Origin: Rhodopseudomonas palustris
GTDB taxonomy: Bacteria; Pseudomonadota; Alphaproteobacteria; Rhizobiales; Xanthobacteraceae
DNA length: 64,000 bases
NCBI RefSeq assembly: GCF_003591005.1
Contig: NZ_QYYD01000006.1
Location: forward strand, 1-64,000
Reading direction: 5' to 3'
In this document: one piece after another, positions 47,534-56,000 of the stretch
Position numbering within the stretch: the first letter of the stretch is position 1
Layout of the letters: each line of letters starts with the position of its first letter
Position numbers and translations under genes: made by a program
Notes under the pieces: model-generated
Told to the model about the DNA's origin: nothing
The model's input: only the letters and a program-made list of their open reading frames with translations
The model's database searches: none

Positions 47534-48028
47534 ATGACCAGCCAGCGACGCAGCTACGAATCGGGCCACCAGCCGAAATCCTTGGTGATCGTCGACGACA
47601 CCGCCGAGTGGGATCGCGCCGTGTACTACGCCAGCCGCTGGTCGGCGCGGGTCGGCGGCGGGGTGGTGATGCTGCGGGTGATCGAGATCCCCGACCAGAA
47701 TCAGCAATGGCTGGGCGTCGCCGACGTCATGCGGGCCGAAGCGATCGAGATCGCCGAACAGGCGCTGGACCGCGCCTCCGGCCGCGCCAACGGCGTCTCC
47801 GGCATCACCCCGGAGCGGGTCATCCGCGAGGGCGATACCATCGCCCAAGCCCGCGCCGTGATCGAGGAGGACGCCGACATCACCAGGCTGATCCTGGCGG
47901 CCAGCGACGGCCCCGAGGGCCCGGGGCCGATCGTCACCGCGATGGTCCGGCATCTCGGCAGCTTTCCGGTTCCGGTGGTGATGGTCGCGTCCAGCCTCAG
48001 CGATGATGACATCGACGCGCTGGCCTGA
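47534..48028 (+). CDS. Universal stress protein (UspA family)
   Basis: 164 residues, one Usp domain. SLVIVDDTAEWDRAVYYASRWSARVGGGVVMLRVIE starts the fold, and the end VPVVMVASSLSD is typical. The nucleotide-binding G-x2-G-x9-G(S/T) motif is not clearly intact (ASDGPEGPGP), so ATP binding is doubtful. It lies alone between trpS and nfuA. Confidence 0.85.
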   Translation: MTSQRRSYESGHQPKSLVIVDDTAEWDRAVYYASRWSARVGGGVVMLRVIEIPDQNQQWLGVADVMRAEAIEIAEQALDRASGRANGVSGITPERVIREGDTIAQARAVIEEDADITRLILAASDGPEGPGPIVTAMVRHLGSFPVPVVMVASSLSDDDIDALA

Positions 48029-48201
48029 AAACTTCAATCGTTTCAGTCGCCCATCCGACCTCCGGAGCAGCCCTCGGGTTGAACCGTGCGTTGCCGGTGG
48101 CTATCTGCTAGGGATAAGAGCGCCCTCGACGCAAGGTCGAGCCTTTGGCGCGGCCACCATTCCCACGCGCCGGCCTTGAACCGGCGACGACGGAGAGTTG
48201 C

Positions 48202-48765
48202 ATGTTCATCCAGACCGAACCGACACCCAATCCCGCCACCCTCAAGTTCATTCCCGGCCGCACCGTGCTCGACAGCGGCACCATGGAATTCACCGATCGC
48301 AGCCAGGCAGCGCGCTCGCCGCTGGCGGAGCGGCTGTTCGGCGTCGAGGGCGTCAGCGGCGTGTTCTACGGCTCGGACTTCGTCACCGTCACCAAGGACG
48401 GCGGCGACTGGCAGCATCTCAAGCCGGCGATCCTCGGCGCCATCATGGAGCACTACATGTCGGGCGCGCCGATCCTGGCCGATGGCCAGTCGGATGGGGA
48501 CGGCGAGGACGACGAGTTCTATGGCGAGGGCGACGCTGAGACGGTCGAGATCATCAAGGATCTGATCGAGACCCGCGTCCGCCCCGCGGTCGCCAATGAT
48601 GGCGGCGACATCACCTTCCGCGGCTTCAAGGACGGCATCGTCTATCTGGCCATGAAGGGCGCCTGCTCGGGCTGCCCGTCCTCCACAGCCACGCTGCAGC
48701 ACGGCATCCAAAATCTGTTGAAGCACTTCGTCCCCGAAGTGACCGAGGTCCGCCCGGTCAACTGA
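48202..48765 (+). CDS. nfuA: NfuA-type iron-sulfur scaffold
   Basis: 187 residues. N-terminal Nfu domain (MFIQTEPTPNPATLKFIPG, 1-90), acidic linker, and C-terminal NifU-like domain with the cluster-binding GACSGCPSS (Cys155, Cys158). Carries a 4Fe-4S cluster to target enzymes. Start at the ATG at 48202, preceded by GGAGAG. The neighbours tsaB and rimI lie downstream; MiaB (51816), an Fe-S client type, is in the same window. Confidence 0.93.
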   Translation: MFIQTEPTPNPATLKFIPGRTVLDSGTMEFTDRSQAARSPLAERLFGVEGVSGVFYGSDFVTVTKDGGDWQHLKPAILGAIMEHYMSGAPILADGQSDGDGEDDEFYGEGDAETVEIIKDLIETRVRPAVANDGGDITFRGFKDGIVYLAMKGACSGCPSSTATLQHGIQNLLKHFVPEVTEVRPVN

Positions 48766-48830
48766 GAGTTCGACCCAGAACTCGGCCGAGTTCACAGCCA
48801 CTTTCTAATGCTCGATCTGCTAACAAGCTT

Positions 48831-48861
48831 CGTCATGGCCGGGACAAGCCCGGCCATGACG
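48831..48861. repeat. Family B half-unit
   Basis: A single stem CGTCATGGCCGGG/CCCGGCCATGACG with loop ACAAG, a solitary half of the family B element. 66 bases after the nfuA stop. The rest of the 280-base gap before tsaB shows no gene. Confidence 0.75.
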
Positions 48862-49045
48862 CGTGGCGACGGAATTGCCCCCAATCCAAAGGGCGCATTC
48901 GGCCAGGCTCTGAGGAGCCGGTTTCCGCGGCGCGACTATGGTGCGTTGCGCCACGCTGGGCCTCCGCCGAACTGTCAGCAATTCTTTGTCGATCGTGTCC
49001 GGCAGGCACATGACGCGCCCGTCGCATTGCTGATATGTTCACCGC

Positions 49046-49741
49046 ATGTTGATCCTCGCCATCGATACGGCGCTCGAAGCCTGCTCGGCCGCAGTGCTCG
49101 ACACCGACGCCAACCGGCTGCTCGCCTCGGAGTCCGAGCCGATGCAGCGCGGCCATGCCGAAGCGCTGGTGCCGATGCTGGCGCGCGTGATGCAGGCGTC
49201 AGGTCTCGGCTTCGCCGAACTCGACCGCATCGCCGTCACCACCGGGCCTGGTAGTTTCACTGGGCTGCGCGTCGGCCTGTCGGCGGCGCGGGGCATTGCG
49301 CTGGCGGCCGACAAGCCTGTGGTCGGACTGACGACGCTGTCCGCCTATGCGGCGCCGCTGGTGAGCGAACGCGACGACACGCCGATTTTGTCGGCGATCG
49401 ATGCACGGCATGATCACGTCTACTACCAACTCGTCAGCGGCAACGGCACGCGGCTGGTGCGGCCGCGTGTCGGGCCGATTGCAGAGGCGCTGGAAGCCGC
49501 GCGGCAGGGGCCGCCGCGCCTCGTCGGCAATGCGGCGGCGCTGCTCGCCGCACGCTGGCCGGCGCTGACGCCGCCGGCGCCGCTGATCGATCAGCAGCCC
49601 GCGCCGGACATCTTCTGGATCGCCTGGCTCGGTGCGGCAGCGAACCCGGAGGTCGCGCCGGCGCGGCCGTTCTATCTGCGCGCGCCCGATGCCAAGCCGC
49701 AAGCCGACGCGCTGGCCCGCGCCGCGCAGCCGGCGGCCTGA
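49046..49741 (+). CDS. tsaB: tRNA threonylcarbamoyladenosine modification protein TsaB
   Basis: 231 residues. MLILAIDTALEACSAAVLD, RGHAEALVPML and the TTGPGSFTGLRVGLSAARGIALA block identify TsaB, the ASKHA-fold scaffold partner of TsaD (269). It does not catalyse transfer itself but organises the t6A complex. Followed by rimI, a conserved arrangement. Confidence 0.94.
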   Translation: MLILAIDTALEACSAAVLDTDANRLLASESEPMQRGHAEALVPMLARVMQASGLGFAELDRIAVTTGPGSFTGLRVGLSAARGIALAADKPVVGLTTLSAYAAPLVSERDDTPILSAIDARHDHVYYQLVSGNGTRLVRPRVGPIAEALEAARQGPPRLVGNAAALLAARWPALTPPAPLIDQQPAPDIFWIAWLGAAANPEVAPARPFYLRAPDAKPQADALARAAQPAA

Positions 49742-49799
49742 TCCGAAATACACCCGACGCTGCCGGCGTCGAGTGATCGAGCTGCCCGCAACGATCTGC

Positions 49800-49841
49800 T
49801 GATGATGACTTGGTGATGATGACTTGCTGATGATGACTTGG
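49800..49841. repeat. Three tandem 14-base repeats over the rimI start
   Basis: Copies of TGATGATGACTTGG at 49800-49813, 49814-49827 (last base C) and 49828-49841. The third copy includes the proposed rimI start ATG at 49830. Because the unit is 14 bases, each copy puts ATGATG in a different reading frame. Confidence 0.92.
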
Positions 49842-50315
49842 CTCGCCGAAATCTGGGGCTATGCGGACGCGGTGGTCGAGCCTGCCTCGCTGCGGGACGC
49901 CGCCAAGTTGGCGCAGCTGCATGGCGCCTCGTTTCACAGCGGCTGGAGCGAGGAGGAATTCGCCGATCTTTTGAGCCAGCGCAACACCTTGATCCATCGC
50001 TTGCGTATGGGTCGGAAGATCATCGGTTTCATCGCGTCGCGATTCGGCGCCGACGAAGCCGAGATCCTGTCGGTCGCAGTGGCGTCGAGTTACCGCGGGC
50101 GAGGGTTGTCGCGAGAGTTGTTACTGACGCATCTGGGCCACCTTGCCGGCCGCGGTGTCGCCAAAGTCTTCCTCGAAGTCGAGGAGAACAATCAGCCGGC
50201 GCGCCGCTTGTACCAGCGTGCCGGGTTCACGATCGTCGGCCGCCGCGAGCGCTACTACCGACAGCCCGATGGCGACCAATTGAACGCATTGATGATGCGT
50301 CGCGACTTGTCCTAG
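49830..50315 (+). CDS. rimI: RimI-type N-acetyltransferase
   Basis: 161 residues, GNAT fold. ILSVAVASSYRGRGLSRELLLTHL is the acetyl-CoA loop (R/Q-x2-G-x-G/A), with LEVEENNQPARRLYQRAGF in the C-terminal half. E. coli RimI acetylates ribosomal protein S18. The start is one of several ATGs created by a 14-base tandem repeat; 49830 places the reading frame correctly and is the third copy. Adjacent to tsaB, as in many bacteria, and followed by fur. Confidence 0.9.
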   Translation: MMTWLAEIWGYADAVVEPASLRDAAKLAQLHGASFHSGWSEEEFADLLSQRNTLIHRLRMGRKIIGFIASRFGADEAEILSVAVASSYRGRGLSRELLLTHLGHLAGRGVAKVFLEVEENNQPARRLYQRAGFTIVGRRERYYRQPDGDQLNALMMRRDLS

Positions 50316-50374
50316 TTTCCGCGCGATGGCACAAGGCTCATCGCTGAACCCATTCAAACACTGCGTTGACGCCG

Positions 50375-50806
50375 ATGTCCGATGTGAAGGCCACTGAAAT
50401 CGAAGCCCGCTGCGCTGCCACCGGTATGCGCATGACGGAACAGCGTCGCGTGATCGCGCGGGTGCTCGCCGAGTCGGTCGATCATCCCGACGTCGAGGAG
50501 CTGTACACCCGCTGCGTCGCGGTCGACGACAAGATCTCGATCTCGACGGTGTACCGCACCGTCAAGCTGTTCGAGGACGCCGGCATCATCGAGCGGCACG
50601 ATTTCCGCGAAGGCCGCGCCCGCTACGAGCAGATGCGCGACAGCCATCACGATCACCTGATCAACCTGCGCGACGGCAAGGTGATCGAGTTCACCAACGA
50701 GGAGATCGAGAAGCTGCAGGCCGAGATCGCCCGCAAGCTCGGCTACAAGCTGGTCGACCACCGCCTCGAACTGTACTGCGTGCCGCTCGACGAAGATAAA
50801 GGCTGA
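50375..50806 (+). CDS. fur: Fur-family metal regulator
   Basis: 143 residues. Winged helix with ISISTVYRTVKLFEDAGII (recognition helix) and the metal-site segment DSHHDHLINLRDGKVIEF. There is no C-terminal CxxC pair, as in alphaproteobacterial Fur/Mur proteins. These often act as manganese- or iron-responsive regulators; which metal cannot be told from sequence. Start at the ATG at 50375. A family B repeat follows. Confidence 0.9.
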   Translation: MSDVKATEIEARCAATGMRMTEQRRVIARVLAESVDHPDVEELYTRCVAVDDKISISTVYRTVKLFEDAGIIERHDFREGRARYEQMRDSHHDHLINLRDGKVIEFTNEEIEKLQAEIARKLGYKLVDHRLELYCVPLDEDKG

Positions 50807-50867
50807 GCGGGCAGCCTCGCTTAGCAGCTTCGTCGGCGCTTGATTTTGGCCGCGCACTCATCCACTT

Positions 50868-50957
50868 CGTCATGGCCGGGCTTGTCCCGGCCATCCACGC
50901 CTTTTCAGCGTCTCAGTCAGCAAGGCGTGGATGCCCGGGACGAGCCCGGGCATGACG
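50868..50957. repeat. Dispersed palindromic repeat, family B (second full copy)
   Basis: CGTCATGGCCGGGCTTGTCC... and its inverted partner ending CCGGGCATGACG, almost identical to 25625-25714 including the CCACGCCTTTTC...AAGGCGTGG inner arms. 62 bases after the fur stop, before the HAD gene. Confidence 0.88.
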
Positions 50958-51064
50958 TGGGGAGAGTTGGTGCCTGATGTTTTTCGTCCTCCCTGCAGCC
51001 CGGTTCTGATGAGGTTGACCTCTTTCGAACCGCGATCATCGCGAGCCGTCAGAGCTGCCTCCGC

Positions 51065-51715
51065 ATGAGCTGCGATCTCGTGATCTTCGACTGCGACGGG
51101 GTGCTGGTCGACAGCGAGGTGATTTCCTGCCGGGTGCATGCCGAGACGCTGACGCGGCACGGCTATCCGATCACCACCGAACAGGTCGCCGAGCGTTTCC
51201 TCGGCCGCTCCGGCCGCGAGGCGCGGCGCGAAATCGAGGCCGAGCTTGGCCGCGCCTTCGACGATGCGCTTGAAGAACAACTGGTCGCCGACGTGCTGCG
51301 CAGCTTCGCCGAGGAGCTGACGCCGATCCCGTTTGTCGACCAGGCGCTGGACACGATCACGCAGCCGGTCTGCGTTGCCTCCAGCGGCACGCTGAAGCGC
51401 ATCGCGTTCGCGCTCGCGCGCACCGGTCTCACGGCGCGGTTCGGGCCGCATACGTTCTCCGCCGAGCAGGTCAACAACGGCAAGCCGGCGCCCGATCTGT
51501 TTCTCTACGCGGCGAAGCAAATGGGGGTCGCGCCGCAGCGATGCGTCGTGATCGAGGACAGCGTGCCGGGCATCCTGGGGGCGCGGGCCGCCGGGATGCG
51601 GGCGCTCGGCTTCGTCGGCGGCAGCCATTTCGTGCCCGGCATGGCCGAGCGGCTATCCGCCGCCGGGGCTTCGGCGACCTTCGCCGACATGCGCCAACTG
51701 CCTGAGTTCATTTGA
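51065..51715 (+). CDS. HAD-superfamily phosphatase (subfamily IA)
   Basis: 216 residues. HAD motif I VIFDCDGVLVDSE, motif II Ser in VASSGT, Lys before PAPDLF, and motif IV VIEDSVPGILGARAAGM are all present with a helical cap, as in beta-phosphoglucomutase-like and phosphoglycolate phosphatase enzymes. Substrate not deducible. Start at the ATG at 51065 follows the sequence TGCCTCCGC without a strong ribosome site. Confidence 0.9.
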   Translation: MSCDLVIFDCDGVLVDSEVISCRVHAETLTRHGYPITTEQVAERFLGRSGREARREIEAELGRAFDDALEEQLVADVLRSFAEELTPIPFVDQALDTITQPVCVASSGTLKRIAFALARTGLTARFGPHTFSAEQVNNGKPAPDLFLYAAKQMGVAPQRCVVIEDSVPGILGARAAGMRALGFVGGSHFVPGMAERLSAAGASATFADMRQLPEFI

Positions 51716-51815
51716 GGAAACCGCCACGGGATGAGCCGCTCAGCTGGGCCTGACTGGATTTCGCCCGGTTTGCCCTGTATGGCAGGGCTCCTTTCCCTCG
51801 GAAACCTCGGTTGTC

Positions 51816-53222
51816 ATGGCCCCGCCGCGCAAGCTGCACATCAAGTCCTATGGCTGTCAGATGAACGTCTACGATGCCCAGCGCATGGTCGACGTGCTGA
51901 CGCCGCAGGGCTTTGTCGAGACCGCCAGCGTGGACGACGCCGATCTGGTGATCCTCAACACCTGCCACATCCGCGAAAAAGCGTCCGAGAAGGTCTATTC
52001 CGAGCTCGGCCGGCTGCGGCTGGCGCGCGACGAGGCGGCGCAGAGTGGCCGCAGGATGCAGATCGCGGTGGCGGGCTGCGTCGCGCAGGCCGAGGGCGAG
52101 GAGATCGTCCGCCGTGCGCCGGTGGTCGACGTCGTGGTCGGGCCGCAGAGCTATCACCATTTGCCCGAACTTTTGGCCCGCGCCGACGCGCAGGGCCGGG
52201 CGCTGGAGACGGAGTTTCCAGTCGAGGACAAGTTCGGCTTCCTGCCGCAGCCGCGGCCTGAGACGATCCGCGCCCGCGGCATCTCCGCCTTCGTCACCGT
52301 GCAGGAAGGCTGCGACAAGTTCTGCGCCTTCTGCGTGGTGCCGTATACGCGTGGCGCCGAAGTGTCGCGGCCGGTCGCGGCGATCATCGCCGATGTCGAG
52401 CGGCTCGCCGACAACGGGGTGCGCGAAATCACCCTGATCGGCCAGAACGTCAACGCCTATCACGGCGACGGTCCGGACGGCCGCGCCTGGACGCTCGGTC
52501 GGCTGCTGCAGCGGCTCGCCGCGGTGCCGGGCATCGTCCGGCTGCGCTATTCCACCAGCCATCCCAACGACGTCGACGACGATCTGATCGCCGCGCACCG
52601 CGATCTGCCGGCGTTGATGCCGTTCGTGCATCTGCCGGTGCAGTCCGGCTCCGACCGCATCCTGGCGGCGATGAACCGCAAGCATTCAGCGGCGGATTAT
52701 CGCCGGGTCATCGACAGGTTCCGGGCGGTGCAGCCGCAGATCGCGTTCTCGTCGGACTTCATCGTCGGGTTCCCGGGCGAGACAGATGTGGATTTCGCCG
52801 CCACTCTCGCGCTGGTCACACAAATCGGCTACGCTGGCGCCTACTCGTTCAAATACTCGCCGCGGCCCGGCACGCCCGCGGCGGAGATGCCGGAAATGGT
52901 GCCTGCAGCGGTGATGGACGAACGCTTGGAGCGGCTCCAGCAATTGATCGACGCTCAGCAATCGGCCTTCAACAAGGCGGCGATCGGCCGGACCGTGGAC
53001 GTGCTGTTCGAGCGTGCCGGCCGCAAGCCGGGCCAGCTCGTCGGCCGCACCGCCTATCTGCAGCCGGCTCATGTCTTTCCCGGTCCCGGCATGTCCCCCG
53101 ACGCGCTCGTCGGGCAGGTGCTGCCGGTCCGGATCGACAGTCTCGAGCGCTACAGCCTGCTCGGCGAACTGGCGGCCACGCCGCCGCAGCATGCGCGTCC
53201 TCTGGCCGCCACTGGAGCCTGA
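51816..53222 (+). CDS. miaB: tRNA-2-methylthio-N6-dimethylallyladenosine synthase
   Basis: 468 residues. The radical-SAM cluster is CDKFCAFC, with the N-terminal methylthiotransferase domain cysteines ([25 protein letters not shown]) and a C-terminal TRAM domain. Methylthiolates i6A37 in tRNA. Leads the conserved miaB-phoH-ybeY-corC-lnt run; phoH starts 5 bases after its stop. Two Fe-S clusters are needed, which NfuA (48202) could supply. Confidence 0.96.
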   Translation: MAPPRKLHIKSYGCQMNVYDAQRMVDVLTPQGFVETASVDDADLVILNTCHIREKASEKVYSELGRLRLARDEAAQSGRRMQIAVAGCVAQAEGEEIVRRAPVVDVVVGPQSYHHLPELLARADAQGRALETEFPVEDKFGFLPQPRPETIRARGISAFVTVQEGCDKFCAFCVVPYTRGAEVSRPVAAIIADVERLADNGVREITLIGQNVNAYHGDGPDGRAWTLGRLLQRLAAVPGIVRLRYSTSHPNDVDDDLIAAHRDLPALMPFVHLPVQSGSDRILAAMNRKHSAADYRRVIDRFRAVQPQIAFSSDFIVGFPGETDVDFAATLALVTQIGYAGAYSFKYSPRPGTPAAEMPEMVPAAVMDERLERLQQLIDAQQSAFNKAAIGRTVDVLFERAGRKPGQLVGRTAYLQPAHVFPGPGMSPDALVGQVLPVRIDSLERYSLLGELAATPPQHARPLAATGA

Positions 53223-53227
53223 GCCCC

Positions 53228-54280
53228 TTGGCAAAAAGCGTATCGGATTCGTCCTCGCTGATTTCCCGCCGCAAGCTCGATCGCGAACCTTTGTCCCAGC
53301 CCGAGACCCAAGTGGTCGTCGCCTTTGACGACAATCGCGCCGCCTCCGCGCTGGTCGGCCCCTACGGCCAGAACCTCGCGCGGATCGAGCGCAGGCTCGC
53401 CGTCGAGGTGGATTCGCGCGGCAACCACATCACCATCTCGGGCTCGCGCGAAGGCTGCGACTCCGCCCGGCGGGTGCTGGAAGCGCTGTACGCCCAGGCG
53501 ATGTCGGGCGGCGATCTCAGCCAGGGCGATGTCGACGGTGCGATCCGCGCGGTGATCGCACAGGGCTCGCTGTTCGAGTTCGACGCCAAGCCGGCGTCGG
53601 GCGCGTTCGAGGCCGTCAATCTGCGCAAGCGGCTGGTGCGGGCGCGGACCGCCGCGCAGGATTCCTACATCCGCGCGCTGAAGCGCCACGAGCTGGTGTT
53701 CGGCATCGGCCCGGCCGGCACCGGCAAGACCTGGCTGGCGGTGGCGCACGCCGCGCAGCTGTTCGAGCGCAAGGAGGTCGACAAGATCATCCTGACGCGC
53801 CCCGCGGTCGAAGCCGGCGAGCGGCTCGGCTTCCTGCCGGGTGATCTGCGCGAGAAGGTCGATCCTTACTTGAGGCCGATCTACGACGCGCTCTACGACC
53901 TGATGGATGCGCGGATCGTCGAGCGCGCGATGCAGTCGGGCGAGATCGAGATCGCGCCGCTGGCGTTCATGCGCGGCCGCACGCTGACCAACGCGGCGAT
54001 CATTCTGGACGAGGCGCAGAACACTACCTCGATGCAGATGAAGATGTTTCTGACCCGTCTCGGCGAGAATTCGCGAATGATCGTCACCGGCGATCCGAGC
54101 CAGGTCGATCTGCCCAACGGCGCGACATCGGGTCTGTCGGAAGCGGTGCGGCTGTTGTCCGGCGTCGAAGGCATCGCCCAGGTCAATTTCACCGCCGAGG
54201 ACGTCATCCGGCACGAATTGGTGGCGCGAATCGTCGCCGCCTATGAGGGGGCTCCGCCGAAGGCCGGCGGCGCGAAGTGA
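53228..54280 (+). CDS. phoH: PhoH-like ATPase
   Basis: 350 residues. Walker A GPAGTGKTWLAVAHA, Walker B IILDEAQNTT, and PYLRPIYDALYDLMDARI are family marks. It starts with TTG at 53228 (AKSVSDSSS), 5 bases after miaB. PhoH-like proteins of this group are linked to RNA metabolism with YbeY, whose gene overlaps the end by 4 bases; the exact reaction is unsettled. Confidence 0.92.
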   Translation: MAKSVSDSSSLISRRKLDREPLSQPETQVVVAFDDNRAASALVGPYGQNLARIERRLAVEVDSRGNHITISGSREGCDSARRVLEALYAQAMSGGDLSQGDVDGAIRAVIAQGSLFEFDAKPASGAFEAVNLRKRLVRARTAAQDSYIRALKRHELVFGIGPAGTGKTWLAVAHAAQLFERKEVDKIILTRPAVEAGERLGFLPGDLREKVDPYLRPIYDALYDLMDARIVERAMQSGEIEIAPLAFMRGRTLTNAAIILDEAQNTTSMQMKMFLTRLGENSRMIVTGDPSQVDLPNGATSGLSEAVRLLSGVEGIAQVNFTAEDVIRHELVARIVAAYEGAPPKAGGAK

Positions 54281-54852
54281 TGCCACATCCCACCGCGGGC
54301 CGTGCCGATTGCATCGGGACGGCTCCGAGCGATATTTTGACGACGATGAGTAGTTCAAGCAACCCCGCGACCGAAGTGGTGATCGCCGCCGCGTGCTGGC
54401 AGACCGAACCTTCTGCCGAAGCGATCGTGCTGCGCGCGATCGAAGCTGCCGCCGAGGCCGTCGACAGCGACACCGGCGGCGCCGAGCTCGCCGTGATGCT
54501 GACCGACGACGACGGCATCCAGACGCTCAACGCCTCCTATCGCGGCTTCGACAAGCCCACCAATGTGCTGTCGTTTCCGGCGCCGGAGGCGGACTATCAG
54601 GATGACGACGGCGCGCCGCGGCTGCTCGGCGATATCGCGATCGCGTACCAGACCGTGCGGCGCGAAGCCGATCAGGACGGCAAGCCGTTCGAGCATCATC
54701 TCAGCCATCTGGCGGTGCACGGCTTCCTGCATCTGATCGGCTACGATCACGAGACCGACGCCGAGGCCGAGACGATGGAGGGCGCCGAGCGCAGCATCCT
54801 GGCCGGGCTCGGCATTCCGGATCCCTATGCCGATCAGGATCGGGTGAGCTGA
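54277..54852 (+). CDS. ybeY: Endoribonuclease YbeY
   Basis: Up to 191 residues. The zinc motif HLAVHGFLHLIGYDHE (H-x3-H-x5-H) is intact. YbeY matures 16S rRNA and takes part in ribosome quality control. The start overlapping the phoH stop (54277) is used by coupling logic; an ATG at 54349 (MSSSSNPATEV) better fits the family length. corC follows 1 base after its stop. Confidence 0.93.
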   Translation: MMPHPTAGRADCIGTAPSDILTTMSSSSNPATEVVIAAACWQTEPSAEAIVLRAIEAAAEAVDSDTGGAELAVMLTDDDGIQTLNASYRGFDKPTNVLSFPAPEADYQDDDGAPRLLGDIAIAYQTVRREADQDGKPFEHHLSHLAVHGFLHLIGYDHETDAEAETMEGAERSILAGLGIPDPYADQDRVS

Positions 54853-54853
54853 C

Positions 54854-55984
54854 ATGCCGGACGGCGACAGTACGCGTAGTCTCGCGCAGGCATCGGAGCA
54901 CGATCCCGGATCCGGGCAGCAGCTGCCCGCAGTGGTGCACCAGGGCGAAGTCCTGCGGCCGACCGGCGCTGCCTGGCTGGTTCGCGCCATCCGCTCGCTG
55001 TTCGGCTGGAAGCCGGGCTCGGTACGCGACGATCTGCAGGTCGTGCTCGATACCAGCCCGCCCGACGACACCGGCTTCTCGACGCTCGAGCGCACCATGT
55101 TGCGCAACATTCTCGGGCTGCACGAGCGCCGCATCGCCGACGTCATGGTCCACCGCGCCGACATCGTCGCCATCAAGCAGGACATCCCGCTCGGCGAACT
55201 GATGAGCCTGTTTCAGGGCGCCGCGCATTCGCGCCTGGTCGTCTACAACGAGACGCTCGACGATCCGGTCGGCCTCGTGCACATCCGCGACCTCGTCGCG
55301 TTCATGACGGCGAACGCCAAGGTCAAGCCGGAGGCGGTAGCCAAGCGCAAGAAGCCGCTGCCGGCCGGGCTCGATCTCAAGCTGATCGATTTGAAGATGC
55401 CGCTGACCGAAACCGGCATCATCCGCAAGCTGCTATATGTGCCGCCGTCGATGCGGGCGATCGATCTGTTGGCGCAGATGCAGGCGGCGCGCACCCATCT
55501 GGCCTTGGTGGTCGACGAATATGGCGGCACCGACGGGCTGGTGTCGATCGAGGATATCGTCGAACTGATCGTCGGCGAGATCGACGACGAGCACGACAGC
55601 GCGGTGCCGCCGTCGATCGTCAAACAGGCCGACGGCTCGTTCATCGCCGACGCCCGCACCAGCCTCGAAGACGCCCGCGCGATGATCGGCGACGGCTTCG
55701 TGCCCGGGGAGGCCGGCGAGGATGTCGAGACGCTCGGCGGCTATCTGGTCAATCACGTCGGCCGGCTGCCGGTGCGCGGCGAAGTGATCTCGGGGCCGGG
55801 ACCTTACGAGATCGAAGTGCTCGATGCCGATCCGCGCCGCGTCAAGCGGCTGCGCATCGGAATCCGCAAGGAGCGTCCGGCGCCGCGCCCGCGCGAGACC
55901 CGGCGCCGCGAGCCGGCCGCCGACGCCGCTACCCAACCGCCTGCCGAGACGAACAATCCCAATCCTCCGCCGCCCAGCGAGTGA
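54854..55984 (+). CDS. corC: CorC/HlyC-type CBS-domain transporter-associated protein
   Basis: 376 residues. Two CBS domains (about 95-225, e.g. VMVHRADIVAIKQDIPLGELMSLF and MRAIDLLAQMQAARTHLALVVDEYGGTDGLVSIEDIVELIVGEI), then the CorC/HlyC C-terminal domain (DARTSLEDARAMIG...GRLPVRGEVI) and a Pro-rich tail. No membrane DUF21 domain, so this is the short CorC form linked to Mg/Co efflux. Next to ybeY and lnt, as in E. coli ybeX. Confidence 0.9.
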   Translation: MPDGDSTRSLAQASEHDPGSGQQLPAVVHQGEVLRPTGAAWLVRAIRSLFGWKPGSVRDDLQVVLDTSPPDDTGFSTLERTMLRNILGLHERRIADVMVHRADIVAIKQDIPLGELMSLFQGAAHSRLVVYNETLDDPVGLVHIRDLVAFMTANAKVKPEAVAKRKKPLPAGLDLKLIDLKMPLTETGIIRKLLYVPPSMRAIDLLAQMQAARTHLALVVDEYGGTDGLVSIEDIVELIVGEIDDEHDSAVPPSIVKQADGSFIADARTSLEDARAMIGDGFVPGEAGEDVETLGGYLVNHVGRLPVRGEVISGPGPYEIEVLDADPRRVKRLRIGIRKERPAPRPRETRRREPAADAATQPPAETNNPNPPPPSE

Positions 55985-56000
55985 GCGAGCACATCCCGAC

